The notes: generated by a model from the sequence alone, not told the origin. Counted from the stretch's first letter, positions 8,984-17,834 are shown. The stretch is 64,000 nt of DNA from Streptomyces sp. Q6 (GCF_036967205.1 NZ_CP146022.1:1178001-1242000), one strand, 5' to 3'. Made by a program: numbers and translations.

Positions 8984-9910
8984 TCACGCTCCCTTGCGCA
9001 TGCCGCGCAGCTGGACGACGTAGGCGACGACCATGGTGATGACGCCCATGACGATGGCGACCGTCGCGGAGTAGTTGTGCTGCTGGCCGGAGAAGGACAG
9101 CGAGTACGTGTAGTAGTTCGGGGTGTAGTCCGTGGTGATGGCGTTCGGCGCGAGCTTCTGGAGGATCGCGGGCTCGTTGAAGAGCTGGAAGCTGCCGATG
9201 ACCGAGAAGATCGTGGCGATCACGAGGGCGCCGCGGATGGCGGGGAGCTTGATCGACGCGATGACGCGCCACTGCCCGGCGCCGTCGATCTCCGCGGCCT
9301 CGTACAGGGACTGCGGGATGACGCGCAGCGCGGCGTAGAAGATCAGCATGTTGTAGCCGACGAACTCCCAGGTCACGATGTTGCCGATGGACGCCAGGAT
9401 CAGGCCGGAGGAGAGCGGGTCGGGCAGGGTGACGCCGAAGGCGTCGTTGATGTCGCCGACGAGCCCGAAGCGCGGCCCGTACATGAAGCCCCACATCAGC
9501 GTGGCGACGACGGCGGGCACGGCGTACGGCAGGAAGACGGATATCCGGAAGAAGTCCTTGCCGTAGAGGCGGCCGCTGTCGATGGCGAGCGCGACGAGCA
9601 GCGCGATGCCGAGCATGATCGGCACCTGGACGAGCAGGAAGAGTCCGACGCGCAGGACGCCGTCCCAGAACTGGCCGTCCTGGAGCGCCTGTTGGTAGTT
9701 CTCCAGGCCCACGAACCGGGTGCCGCCGATGAGTTGGGTGCGGAACAGGCTCAGGTACACGGAGTACGCGAGCGGCGCCAGGAAGACGAGCGCGAAGACC
9801 AAAACGAAGGGGCCGATGAACCCCCATCCCGTCCACGAACGGCGCGCCCTGCGCGTCGGCGGCCCGGCCGGACGGGGCCCTGCGGCCGCCGTCGGTTGAA
9901 GCGTCGTCAT
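8984..9910 (-). CDS. Carbohydrate ABC transporter permease (MalF type)
   Basis: This 308-residue permease has six membrane segments and the EAA loop LYEAAEIDGAGQWRVI. It is the first gene of the operon permease-permease-binding protein-GH42-GH30. The ATG is preceded by GAGGGA. The 130-bp gap to the divergent LacI gene holds the two operators described below, which should place the whole operon under that repressor. Confidence 0.9.
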   Translation of the reverse strand: MTTLQPTAAAGPRPAGPPTRRARRSWTGWGFIGPFVLVFALVFLAPLAYSVYLSLFRTQLIGGTRFVGLENYQQALQDGQFWDGVLRVGLFLLVQVPIMLGIALLVALAIDSGRLYGKDFFRISVFLPYAVPAVVATLMWGFMYGPRFGLVGDINDAFGVTLPDPLSSGLILASIGNIVTWEFVGYNMLIFYAALRVIPQSLYEAAEIDGAGQWRVIASIKLPAIRGALVIATIFSVIGSFQLFNEPAILQKLAPNAITTDYTPNYYTYSLSFSGQQHNYSATVAIVMGVITMVVAYVVQLRGMRKGA

Positions 9911-9952
9911 CTCGCGTCCCTCGCTTGTGCACTCTCGCGGATGGTGCCCCTG

Positions 9953-9968
9953 ATGTTTGCGTGAACAT
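9953..9968. promoter_or_regulatory. Secondary LacI-type operator
   Basis: ATGTTTGCGTGAACAT differs at two positions from the perfect palindrome at 9997-10012. Its centre lies 44 bp away, about four helical turns. It is the copy closer to the permease operon. The spacing would allow one tetramer or two dimers to bind the same DNA face; this is inference. Confidence 0.7.
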
Positions 9969-9996
9969 CGCGGCGTGCGGACGACCGACGGCTGTT

Positions 9997-10012
9997 ATGT
10001 TTACGTAAACAT
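9997..10012. promoter_or_regulatory. Primary LacI-type operator (perfect palindrome)
   Basis: ATGTTTACGTAAACAT is a perfect 16-bp palindrome. It overlaps TAAACA (10006-10011), which has a 17-bp spacing to TACACT (10029-10034), the likely -10 of the LacI gene. Binding would therefore block the regulator's own promoter. AT-rich sequence is rare in this genome, which makes the site stand out. Confidence 0.75.
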
Positions 10013-10040
10013 TCGGTGGCGGCATGTCTACACTGCCCCG

Positions 10041-11165
10041 ATGACGACGGTCAAGAGTCGCTCGGCACGAGACCGGACCGAGACCGGAACGACAGGTGAG
10101 GGAGACGTGGCAGCAACCGACAGCGGCCCGACGCGGGGAACGGCCGGCGGCCGGCGCCGTACACAGAACGCGTCGATGGCGGACGTCGCGCGGGTCGCGG
10201 GCGTCTCCTCGCAGACGGTCTCCCGCGTCGCGAACGGTTTCCCGGGCGTCAACGAGGAGACCCGCGAGCGCGTCCTCGCCGCGATGAAGGAGCTCGGCTA
10301 CCGCCCCAACAGCGCGGCGCGGGCGCTCAAGCGGGGCGACTTCCGCACCATCGGCGTCATCACCTTCACGCTCGCCACGACCGGCAACGTCCGCACCCTG
10401 GAAGCCATCGCGACGTCCGCCGCGCAGGAGGGGTACGCCGTGACGCTGCTGCCGGTCGCGGTCCCGACGCAGGACGAGGTGCGCGGCGCGTTCTCCCGCC
10501 TCGGCGAACTCGCGGTGGACGCGGTCATCGTCATCATGGAGGTCCATCTCCTCGACTCGGCGCGCCTGTCACTGCCGCCGCACGTCAAGGTCGTGGTCGC
10601 GGACTCGGACGCCGGGGACCGCTACGCGGTGGTGGACACGGACCAGGCGGGCGGCACGCGGGACGCGGTGCGGCACCTGCTGGACCTCGGCCACGACACG
10701 GTCTGGCACCTCGCGGGCCCGTCCGAGTCCTTCGCGGCACAGCGCCGAACGGACGCCTGGCGTACGGCACTTGAGGAGGCGGGCCGCACCGCGCCGCCGC
10801 TCGTACGGGGCGACTGGTCGGCGGAGTCGGGCTACCGGGCGGGCCTGGAGCTCGCCGAACAGGCGGAGTGCAGCGCGGTGTTCGCGGCCAACGACCAGAT
10901 GGCGCTGGGTCTGCTGCGCGCCCTGAACGAGCGCGGCCGCCGGGTCCCCGACGACGTCTCGGTCATCGGCTTCGACGACATCCCGGAGTCGGGCTCGTTC
11001 CTCCCCCCGCTCACCACGGTCCACCAGGACTTCGCGGAAGTCGGCCGCCGCTGCGTACAGAGCGCGCTGCGGCAGGTGCGGGAGAGCGAGGAGGAGCGGG
11101 GGACGACGCTGGTGCCGACGCGACTCATCCTGCGCGCGAGCACGGGTCCCGCGCCGCGAGGCTGA
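10041..11165 (+). CDS. LacI-family repressor of the galactan operon
   Basis: The 374-residue protein has a LacI helix-turn-helix at about residues 46-66 (MADVARVAGVSSQTVSRVANG) and a periplasmic-binding-protein-like sensor domain ending with the conserved VIGFDDIPES region. It probably binds the two operators upstream and releases them when galactose or a galacto-oligosaccharide binds. The ATG at 10041 follows a likely -10 (TACACT) by six bases, suggesting a leaderless mRNA. Later starts at GTG 10107 or ATG 10176 are possible because the first 45 residues are low in conservation-like features. Confidence 0.88.
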   Translation: MTTVKSRSARDRTETGTTGEGDVAATDSGPTRGTAGGRRRTQNASMADVARVAGVSSQTVSRVANGFPGVNEETRERVLAAMKELGYRPNSAARALKRGDFRTIGVITFTLATTGNVRTLEAIATSAAQEGYAVTLLPVAVPTQDEVRGAFSRLGELAVDAVIVIMEVHLLDSARLSLPPHVKVVVADSDAGDRYAVVDTDQAGGTRDAVRHLLDLGHDTVWHLAGPSESFAAQRRTDAWRTALEEAGRTAPPLVRGDWSAESGYRAGLELAEQAECSAVFAANDQMALGLLRALNERGRRVPDDVSVIGFDDIPESGSFLPPLTTVHQDFAEVGRRCVQSALRQVRESEEERGTTLVPTRLILRASTGPAPRG

Positions 11166-11174
11166 CGACAGGCT

Positions 11175-11735
11175 TCAGACGCTGACGCCGAGCCCTTCGA
11201 GGACCACGGCGCCGGGCAGCTCTGCGAGCGCCTTGCCGGGGACGATCAGCTTGCCGCGACGGGTGCCGCTGCCGATCAGGACGTACGGGAGGTCGGCGAC
11301 GGCCGCGTCGACGAGGACCGGCCAGTCGGCGGGCAGGCCGATCGGCGTGACGCCGCCGTACTCCATGCCGGTCTCGCCGATGGCGGTGTCCATCGAGGCG
11401 AACGAGGCCTTGCGGGCGCCCAGCTGACGGCGCACCGCGCCGTTCACGTCGACCTTCGTCGTGGACAGCACGACACACGCGGCGAGGGTCGACTCGCCGC
11501 CCCGCTTGCCCGCGACGACCACGCAGTTCGCGGACCGGGCGAGGAGCTCGGGCCCGTAGTGCTCGACGAACGTCGCGGTGTCGGCCCACTGCGGGTCGGT
11601 GTCGACGTGGAACAGGTCCTGCGCGGGCACCGAGCCGCGCCACTGCCGTACGGCGTCGGCCACCGGGCGGGTGAGCAGGTCGAGGGCTTCGGGGGCCGGG
11701 AGGACGTGTTCGAAGGAGCCGAGAGGTGCGCGCAT
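11175..11735 (-). CDS. YbaK/EbsC-family aminoacyl-tRNA deacylase
   Basis: This 186-residue YbaK/prolyl-tRNA editing domain protein hydrolyses misacylated tRNA in known family members. Family features are the lysine in LSTTKVDVNGAVRR, the segment ETGMEYGGVTPIGLP and the glycine-rich YVLIGSGTRRGKL. There is no synthetase fused, so it acts in trans. The preferred tRNA cannot be told. The start has no clear Shine-Dalgarno sequence; TAGCGT six bases upstream hints at a leaderless mRNA. It converges with the LacI gene. Confidence 0.85.
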   Translation of the reverse strand: MRAPLGSFEHVLPAPEALDLLTRPVADAVRQWRGSVPAQDLFHVDTDPQWADTATFVEHYGPELLARSANCVVVAGKRGGESTLAACVVLSTTKVDVNGAVRRQLGARKASFASMDTAIGETGMEYGGVTPIGLPADWPVLVDAAVADLPYVLIGSGTRRGKLIVPGKALAELPGAVVLEGLGVSV

Positions 11736-11778
11736 GGCGGCACGCTAACAGCCCTCGCGCGTCCGCCTTCCGGGTGTC

Positions 11779-12351
11779 TCAGCGTTCGAACGGCACCGAG
11801 ACGGCCATCACCAGGGAGCAGGGCGCGGCGCCGTCGTTGCGGTACTCGTGCGGCACGTCCGCCTCGAACGTGACGCTCGCGCCCTCGGGCACCTGGTGGG
11901 CGACGCCGTCCACGACGAGGGTCAGCTCCCCCGCGGTGACGTGGAGCAGTTCGACGGTGCCCTGCGGGTGCGGGTCGGAGGGGCTGCCGTCGCCGGGCTG
12001 GAGGAACCAGTCCCACATCTCCAGGGGGCCGGGCGCCTCGGTCCCGGCGAGGAGGCGGTGGTAGCTGCCGGCCTCCGTGGACCACAGGCGGACCGCCTGC
12101 TCGGCGGGCACGATCCGCACCTTGGGGCCCTGTTCGTAGTCGAGCAGGGTGGTGATGCTGACGCCGAGCGCGTCGCCGATCTTGACGACCGTGCCGATGC
12201 TCGGGTTGGTGCGGGCCTGCTCGATCTGGATGAGCATGCCGCGGCTGACGCCGGCCCGGGCCGCGAGGGCGTCGAGGGTGAAGCCGCGCTCGGAGCGCCA
12301 GTGCTTGACGTTCCGGGCGAGGGACTGGGTCAGGAGATCGAGTTCCGGCAC
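11779..12351 (-). CDS. XRE-family regulator with C-terminal cupin
   Basis: The 190-residue protein has an XRE helix-turn-helix at about residues 12-65 (AARAGVSRGMLIQIEQARTN region). A cupin domain follows, with HVTAGELTLVVDG and PHEYRNDG. Such proteins sense a small ligand through the cupin and control a neighbouring transporter or catabolic gene. I chose the GTG at 12351 because an ATG start at 12423 would place the inverted repeats at 12397-12431 inside the gene. It is transcribed away from the EamA transporter, its likely target. Confidence 0.82.
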   Translation of the reverse strand: MPELDLLTQSLARNVKHWRSERGFTLDALAARAGVSRGMLIQIEQARTNPSIGTVVKIGDALGVSITTLLDYEQGPKVRIVPAEQAVRLWSTEAGSYHRLLAGTEAPGPLEMWDWFLQPGDGSPSDPHPQGTVELLHVTAGELTLVVDGVAHQVPEGASVTFEADVPHEYRNDGAAPCSLVMAVSVPFER

Positions 12352-12396
12352 GTTCCGTCCAGGGAGTCTGCGCGGGCCCGCGACCGGGCCGAGGAG

Positions 12397-12431
12397 TCCA
12401 ATATTTTGGATGACAGCGGTCACTACAGTGA
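12397..12431. promoter_or_regulatory. Inverted repeats between XRE-cupin and EamA genes
   Basis: Two short inverted repeats occur: TCCAA-N4-TTGGA (12397-12410) and TCACT-AC-AGTGA (12420-12431). They lie in the 130-bp divergent gap and are good candidates for the operator of the XRE-cupin regulator. Which one is bound cannot be told. Confidence 0.45.
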
Positions 12432-12483
12432 ACTACGGTGTGCTGCACCCTGATGTTCAGCAAACTGTACTGCGAGGTCCGTC

Positions 12484-13349
12484 ATGACAGCACTCTTCGC
12501 CCTGGCCACCAGCCTCCTGTGGGGCCTGGCCGACTTCGGCGGCGGGCTGCTGACGCGACGGATCCCGGCGCTCACGGTCGTGGTCGTCTCGCAGTCCGTG
12601 GCCACGGTCGTCCTCGGCACGATCGTCGTCACGACGGGTGCCTGGAGCGAGGCGGGGCCGCAGCTCTGGTTCGCGGTCGCCGCGGGCCTGGTCGGCCCCG
12701 TCGCCATGCTCGCGTTCTACAAGGCGCTGGCGCTCGGCCCGATGGGCGTCGTCTCCCCGCTCGGCTCGCTCGGCGTCGCCGTGCCGGTCGGCGTCGGCCT
12801 GGTCCTCGGGGAGCGCCCCGGGCTGCTCCAGTTCGCGGGCATCCTGGTCGCCGTGGCGGGGGTCGTGCTCGCGGGCGGTCCGCAGTTGCGGGGCGCGCCG
12901 GTGCAGCGTCAGGCGGTGCTGCTCACGCTGGTCGCGGCGTTCGGCTTCGGCGCGGTGATGTCGCTGATCGCGGAGGCGTCGACGACGCTGACCGGCCTCT
13001 TCCTCGCCCTGTTCGTGCAGCGCGTGACGAACGTGGCGGCGGGCGGCGCCGCGCTGTACGTCTCCGCGAAGCGCGGCGGCCCGGTCCTGCCGGCGGAGGG
13101 CGGCCTCCGCCTGATCCGCTCGTCGCTCCCGGCGCTGGCCTTCGTGGGCCTGGCGGACGTGGCGGCCAACGGCACGTACTCGCTGGCCGCGCAGCACGGC
13201 CCGGTGACGGTGGCCGCCGTCCTCGCGTCCCTGTACCCGGTGATCACGGCACTGGCGGCCCGTGGCGTGCTGCACGAACGGCTGCGCGCGGTGCAGGCCG
13301 CGGGGCGGGACTCGCGCTGGTCGGTACGGTGCTGCTGGCCACCGGGTGA
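12484..13349 (+). CDS. EamA/DMT-family transporter, apparent frameshift near the 3' end
   Basis: This is a ten-segment membrane exporter of the drug/metabolite transporter superfamily with two EamA repeats. GAGG precedes the ATG at a good distance. In the given sequence the frame runs on to 13368 with an unlikely polar tail. Inserting one base near 13301-13309 restores the expected hydrophobic end (GLALVGTVLLATG) and a stop at 13349, about 289 residues. I therefore treat it as intact with a sequence error. The substrate is unknown. The divergent XRE-cupin gene probably regulates it. Confidence 0.8.
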
Positions 13350-13355
13350 CCCGGC

Positions 13356-14690
13356 TCAGACCCGGTAGCGCCGCAGCGCCGGCACCGCGCAGGCCAGGCC
13401 CAGCATCGTCACCACGACGAGGAGCCCGCCCCCGACCACCGCGGCGCGGGGTCCGAACGCCGAGCCGGCCGCGCCGTGCAGCACGTCGGCGAGACGGGGG
13501 CCGCCCGCGACGACGACCGTGAAGACGCCCTGCATCCGGCCGCGCATCTCGTCGGTCGCCGCCGACAGCAGGATCGCCCCGCGGAACACCATCGAGACCA
13601 TGTCCGCGATCCCGGCGACCGCCAGGAACACCACCGCGAGCCACAGGCTGCCGCTCAGCCCGAACCCGGCGATGGCCGCACCCCACGCGACGACCGCGCC
13701 GATCACCATCCACCCGTGCCGCCGCGCCCGCGAGAACGTGCCGGAGAACAGTCCGCCGACCACCGCCCCGATCGGGATCGCCGCGAAGAGCAGACCGAGC
13801 GCGAGCCCTTCCCCGTACGGGGCGTAGGTCTCGGCGGCGAGCTGCGGGAACAGGGCCCGGGGCATCCCGAACACCATCGCGATGATGTCGGCGAGGAAGG
13901 ACAGGAGCAGCACCTTGTGCAGGGAGATGTAGCGGAATCCGGCCGCGATCTCGCGCACGCCCGCCCGCCGCTTCACCGCGAGGTCCAGCGGCGGCAGCGC
14001 GGGCAGCCGGTACACGGCCCACACCGTCACGCACAGCGCGAGGGCGTCGATCAGATACAGCTCGGGCAGCCCGATGACGGGGATGAGGACACCGGCGAGC
14101 AGCGGGCCGACGACCTGGCCGGTCTGCATCACGGTCGAGCCGAGCGCGTTGGCAGCGGCCAGTTCCCCGGCGGGCACGAGCCGGGCGATGGAGGCGTTGC
14201 GCGCCGGGGCGTTGAGACCCCAGAAGGCCTGCTGCACGGCGAGCAGCACCATCAGGACGGCCACCGAGTCGAATCCCGCGGCGGCCTGGATCCAGAACAG
14301 GACCGAGGTCACCGCGATCCCGCAGTTGGTGATGAGGAGCAGTGTGCGCCGGTCCATCGTGTCGGCGACGGCGCCGCCCCACAGCGCGAAGACGATCAGC
14401 GGGAGCAGCCCGGCCATGCCGGCCGCGCCGACCCACGCCGACGACCCCGTGATGTCGAAGATCTGCTTCGGCACGGCGACGGCCGTGAGCTGGCTGCCGA
14501 CGGCCGTGACGATCGTCGACGACCACAGGCGGCGGTACGCGGGGATGCGCAGCGGCCGGGTGTCCATGGCGAACCGGCGCCAGCCGCCCCGGGGCGGCGG
14601 ACCACCCGGGTCCGGCTCGGCCTCGGGCTCGGGTTCGGCCGCCGCGCCCGTCCGCGGGTCGGTCCCTGTGGTGTTGTCGCTGCTGTCCAC
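13356..14690 (-). CDS. MFS transporter, drug-efflux type
   Basis: The protein has 444 residues and twelve predicted membrane segments after a 50-residue acidic, proline-rich cytoplasmic tail. The loop 2-3 motif appears as GGAVADTMDRRTLL. It belongs to the MFS_3/DHA3-like group, which exports macrolides, siderophores or other amphiphiles. The substrate is not evident. The GTG start at 14690 is preceded by AGGAAG. It is convergent with the EamA gene, with seven bases between stops once the frameshift there is corrected. Confidence 0.83.
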   Translation of the reverse strand: MDSSDNTTGTDPRTGAAAEPEPEAEPDPGGPPPRGGWRRFAMDTRPLRIPAYRRLWSSTIVTAVGSQLTAVAVPKQIFDITGSSAWVGAAGMAGLLPLIVFALWGGAVADTMDRRTLLLITNCGIAVTSVLFWIQAAAGFDSVAVLMVLLAVQQAFWGLNAPARNASIARLVPAGELAAANALGSTVMQTGQVVGPLLAGVLIPVIGLPELYLIDALALCVTVWAVYRLPALPPLDLAVKRRAGVREIAAGFRYISLHKVLLLSFLADIIAMVFGMPRALFPQLAAETYAPYGEGLALGLLFAAIPIGAVVGGLFSGTFSRARRHGWMVIGAVVAWGAAIAGFGLSGSLWLAVVFLAVAGIADMVSMVFRGAILLSAATDEMRGRMQGVFTVVVAGGPRLADVLHGAAGSAFGPRAAVVGGGLLVVVTMLGLACAVPALRRYRV

Positions 14691-14804
14691 GGACTTCCTG
14701 GCTGTTCTCGTCGACGGTGGTCGGCTGTTCTCAGTGGCTGCTACATCTTTCGAATCCGGGGTTCACTATCGCAGCACCGACGGCGCCCCGGGCAGCCGCC
14801 CGTC

Positions 14805-15419
14805 TCAGGCCCCGGCCACCAGCATCGCGCCCATCACGAGCATCGTGGCGGCGACCAGTGCGTCGAGCACCCGCCAGGCGCCGGGCCGGGCCAGGAACCG
14901 GCCGAGCAGTCGCGCGCCGAAGCCGAGCGCGGCGAACCAGCACAGGCTGGCGAGCGCGGCACCCAGCCCGAACGTCCAGCGCAGCGCCCCCTGGTGGGCG
15001 GCGATGGACCCGAGCAGGAACACGGTGTCGAGGTAGACGTGCGGGTTGAGCCAGGTCATCGCGAGGCAGGTGAGGATCGCCCGCCGCCGGGACACCGACG
15101 CCTCCCCCTCGGCCCGCAGCGAGCCGCCCGGCCTGAGCACCCGCCGGGCGGCGAGGATCCCGTAGCCGATCAGGAACGCGCCGCCGATCCAGCCGACCGC
15201 GGTGATCGCCCCCGGCCACGCGACGACCACGGCCCCGACGCCGCCCACGCCCAGCGCGATGAGCAGCGCGTCGGACAGGGCGCAGATCCCGACGACGGCG
15301 AGGACGGACTGGCGGCGCACGCCCTGCCGCAGGACGAAGGCGTTCTGGGCGCCGATGGCGACGATGAGCGAGAGGCCGGTGCCGAATCCGGCGGCAGCGG
15401 CGGCGAGTGGAGCGGTCAT
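14805..15419 (-). CDS. LysE/ArgO-family amino acid exporter
   Basis: The 204-residue membrane protein has the LysE pattern: an N-terminal GFGTGLSLIVAIGAQNAFVLRQG segment beginning near residue 11, a central LAMTWLNPHVYLDTV motif, and about six hydrophobic segments. Members export basic amino acids such as arginine and lysine. It is transcribed away from an ArgP-like LysR regulator, matching the classical argO-argP arrangement. TAGCGT seven bases before the ATG suggests a short or absent leader. Confidence 0.88.
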   Translation of the reverse strand: MTAPLAAAAAGFGTGLSLIVAIGAQNAFVLRQGVRRQSVLAVVGICALSDALLIALGVGGVGAVVVAWPGAITAVGWIGGAFLIGYGILAARRVLRPGGSLRAEGEASVSRRRAILTCLAMTWLNPHVYLDTVFLLGSIAAHQGALRWTFGLGAALASLCWFAALGFGARLLGRFLARPGAWRVLDALVAATMLVMGAMLVAGA

Positions 15420-15457
15420 GACCTCGACGCTACGGAGACGATCACCGCGCGTACAGC

Positions 15458-15469
15458 TAAAGATTTTTA
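15458..15469. promoter_or_regulatory. Likely LysR box between LysE and ArgP-like genes
   Basis: TAAA-GATT-TTTA is an AT-rich inverted repeat in an otherwise GC-rich 69-bp gap. It is flanked on both sides by GTAC. The position between divergent transporter and LysR genes is the usual place for a LysR-type binding site. Confidence 0.5.
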
Positions 15470-15488
15470 CGTACCATCAGCACTCGTG

Positions 15489-16388
15489 ATGATTCCGGAG
15501 CTCCCCCTCGACCAGGTCCGCACGCTTCTGACGGTCGTGGACGAGGGCACGTTCGACGCGGCGGCCGCCGCGCTGCACCTGACGCCGTCCGCCGTCAGCC
15601 AGCGGGTCAAGGCCCTGGAGCAGCGCACGGGACGGGTGCTGCTCGTCCGTACGAAACCGGTGCGCCCCACCGAGTCGGGCGAGGTCGTCGTGCGGTTCGC
15701 CCGGCAGCTGACCCGCCTCGAACAGGACGCGTACGCCGAACTGGGCCTGAGCACCGACGACGGGCCGACGCGGGTGTCGGTCGCGGTCAACGCGGACTCC
15801 CTGGCGACCTGGTTCCTGGCCGCGCTGACCCGCGTACCGGAGCAGCCTCGCGTCTGCTTCGAACTGCGCCGCGAGGACGAGACCCGCACGGCGACGCTGC
15901 TGCGGGACGGCCGGGTGATGGCCGCGGTGACCTCGTCGCCCGACCCGGTGGCGGGCTGCTCGGTGCGCGCGCTCGGCAAGCTGCGCTACCTCGCCGCGGC
16001 GACCCCCGCGTTCGTGGAGCGATACCTCGACGGCCCGCTGTCGCGCGCGCTCGCGACCGCGCCGGTCGTCACGTTCGACCGCAGCGACGACCACCGGGAC
16101 GCGTTCGTAAGGGCGTTGTCGGGCGGCCGGAGCGGGGCGAGCGCGGTGCGGCACGCCGTCCCCACGTCCGAGGGGTTCGTGGAGTCCGTCGCCCTGGGCC
16201 TGGGCTGGGGCATGGTGCCCGAGGTGCAGGCGGAGCCGCTGCTGCGCGCGGGCCGCCTCGTCGAGCTGGCCCCCGGCCGCCCGGTCGACGTCCCCCTGTA
16301 CTGGCAGCGGTGGAAGCTCGACTCCCCGGCCCTGGCCGCCGTCTCCGACGCGATCCTGTCGGCGGCGGCCGAAGCGCTGCGCCCCTAG
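15489..16388 (+). CDS. LysR-family regulator, ArgP-like
   Basis: The 299-residue regulator has an N-terminal winged helix-turn-helix (residues about 4-60, with AALHLTPSAVSQRVKALEQ) and a type 2 periplasmic-binding effector domain. It matches the ArgP/IciA subgroup, which senses arginine or lysine and activates the exporter gene. It is divergent from the LysE gene with a shared AT-rich box. A GTG directly before the ATG is an alternative start. There is little or no leader. Confidence 0.87.
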   Translation: MIPELPLDQVRTLLTVVDEGTFDAAAAALHLTPSAVSQRVKALEQRTGRVLLVRTKPVRPTESGEVVVRFARQLTRLEQDAYAELGLSTDDGPTRVSVAVNADSLATWFLAALTRVPEQPRVCFELRREDETRTATLLRDGRVMAAVTSSPDPVAGCSVRALGKLRYLAAATPAFVERYLDGPLSRALATAPVVTFDRSDDHRDAFVRALSGGRSGASAVRHAVPTSEGFVESVALGLGWGMVPEVQAEPLLRAGRLVELAPGRPVDVPLYWQRWKLDSPALAAVSDAILSAAAEALRP

Positions 16389-16407
16389 GGCCTGTCTCAG
16401 ACAGGCC
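16389..16407. terminator. Bidirectional hairpin terminator
   Basis: GGCCTGTCT and AGACAGGCC are perfect complements around one central base, giving at least a 7-bp stem with a 5-base loop. It lies between convergent genes (LysR and the acetyltransferase), so it can serve both. Confidence 0.65.
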
Positions 16408-16415
16408 GTAGGCGC

Positions 16416-17156
16416 TCAGGCGCCCTCTTCCTCCCACTCGGCGAGAGCGAGCAGCTGTTCCGGGGTGATGTCGGACGGGATCGGCCGCGGCGCAGGCGTG
16501 CGCAGCGGCGGCTGCCATCCCGCCGCCGCGTCCCAGGTGCGGACGACCCGGGCGGGCGCCCCCGCGACCACGGCGTGGTCCGGGACGTCCCCGCGCACCA
16601 CGGCACCGGCCGCGACCACGACGTTCCGTCCGATCCGCGCGCCCGGCAGGATCACGGCGCCGGTGCCGATCCAGCACCCCGCCCCGATCTCCACCGGCTC
16701 CATCCGCGGCCACTGCTTGCCGATGGGCTCGTGCGGATCGTCGTACGAGTGGTTGGTGGAGGTGATGTAGACGTACGGCCCCATGTACACGTCGCTGCCG
16801 ACGCGCACGGTCGTGTCGGCGATGACATGGCTGCCGCGGCCGATGACGACACCGTCGCCGATCGTCAGGATCGGCTCGGGGCCGAGGTCCAGGTCGGGCA
16901 TCAACCCGGCCGTCAGCGTGACCTGTTCACCGATGATGCAGTGCGCGCCGAGCCGGATCCACGGCTCACCGAACACGGTGCCCTGGGGGAAGGTCAGCTT
17001 CGTGCCGTGCCCGATGGCGCCGAACCGGTGCCCGCCCGGCTGCTCGGCCGTCACCGCTCCCCTGCGCTGGATCCACCGCCAGCCGGCCTGCACGACACGA
17101 TGGGCGAGCGGGCCCCGCGCGGACCGCCCGCGGGACGAGAACGCGTTCCAGTTCAT
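16416..17156 (-). CDS. Hexapeptide-repeat acyltransferase
   Basis: The 246-residue protein has a left-handed beta-helix built from hexapeptide repeats (such as IGDGVVIGRG, VRVGSDVYMG and IGAGCWIGTG). The loop histidine is in YITSTNHSYDDPHEP, and the C-terminal part reads VVAAGAVVRGDVPDHAVVAG. This is the maltose/galactoside O-acetyltransferase superfamily, often acting on sugars or cell-surface glycans. The acceptor is unknown. The ATG at 17156 was chosen over a GTG two codons upstream; neither has a clear ribosome site. Confidence 0.82.
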   Translation of the reverse strand: MNWNAFSSRGRSARGPLAHRVVQAGWRWIQRRGAVTAEQPGGHRFGAIGHGTKLTFPQGTVFGEPWIRLGAHCIIGEQVTLTAGLMPDLDLGPEPILTIGDGVVIGRGSHVIADTTVRVGSDVYMGPYVYITSTNHSYDDPHEPIGKQWPRMEPVEIGAGCWIGTGAVILPGARIGRNVVVAAGAVVRGDVPDHAVVAGAPARVVRTWDAAAGWQPPLRTPAPRPIPSDITPEQLLALAEWEEEGA

Positions 17157-17279
17157 CGGCACGGCGCCACGTTACTCATCCGTACCGTCCGCCCCCACCT
17201 CGACGGCCTGTGATCTTCACCCCACAGGTACGGTTCGCTCAGGCGCGACGCACGTTCGATCACAAGGGAGCGACTCTCC

Positions 17280-17816
17280 ATGGGAAACACGGCCCACGAG
17301 GCACTCGTCGCCGGTTTCGGCGGCAAGGAACCGAAGCTGGACGAGACGGCGTTCGCGGCGCCGACGTCCGCGCTGATCGGCGACGTCACGCTGCACGCGG
17401 GCGCGAGTGTCTGGTACGGGGCGGTGCTGCGTTCGGAGTTCGAGCCGATCGTGATCGGCCCCGACAGCAACATCCAGGACAACTGCACGGTGCACGTCGA
17501 CGCCGGTTTCCCGGTGACGATCGGCGAGCGCGTCTCGGTCGGTCACAACGCGGTGCTGCACGGCTGCACGGTGGAGGACGACTGCCTGATCGGCATGGGC
17601 GCGACGGTGCTCAACGGCGCGGTCATCGGCGCCGGTTCCCTGGTCGCGGCCCAGGCGCTGGTCCCCCAGGGCATGGTGGTCCCCCCGGGATCGCTCGTCG
17701 CCGGCGTCCCCGCCAAGGTCAAGCGGGAGCTGACCGAGGAGGAGCGCGAGGGCCTCACCCTCAACGGCGCGGTGTACGTCGACCTGGCGAGGGCCCACAA
17801 GGCCGAGTACGCGTAG
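17280..17816 (+). CDS. Gamma-carbonic anhydrase family protein
   Basis: The protein has 178 residues with a left-handed beta-helix and a C-terminal helix. The three metal ligands of the family are present at about H72 (VHVD), H89 (VGHN) and H94 (VLHG). Known members interconvert carbon dioxide and bicarbonate or are inactive relatives such as YrdA and PaaY. Activity here is likely but not certain, since the acidic loop of archaeal Cam is absent. AAGGGAG precedes the ATG. Confidence 0.88.
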   Translation: MGNTAHEALVAGFGGKEPKLDETAFAAPTSALIGDVTLHAGASVWYGAVLRSEFEPIVIGPDSNIQDNCTVHVDAGFPVTIGERVSVGHNAVLHGCTVEDDCLIGMGATVLNGAVIGAGSLVAAQALVPQGMVVPPGSLVAGVPAKVKRELTEEEREGLTLNGAVYVDLARAHKAEYA

Positions 17817-17834
17817 GCGGGCGGGGCGGCGACG

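Noticed and set aside
13476-16388. A 970-codon plus-strand frame
   Set aside because: Only its last 299 codons are a real gene (LysR/ArgP-like). The first part is antisense to the MFS and LysE genes.
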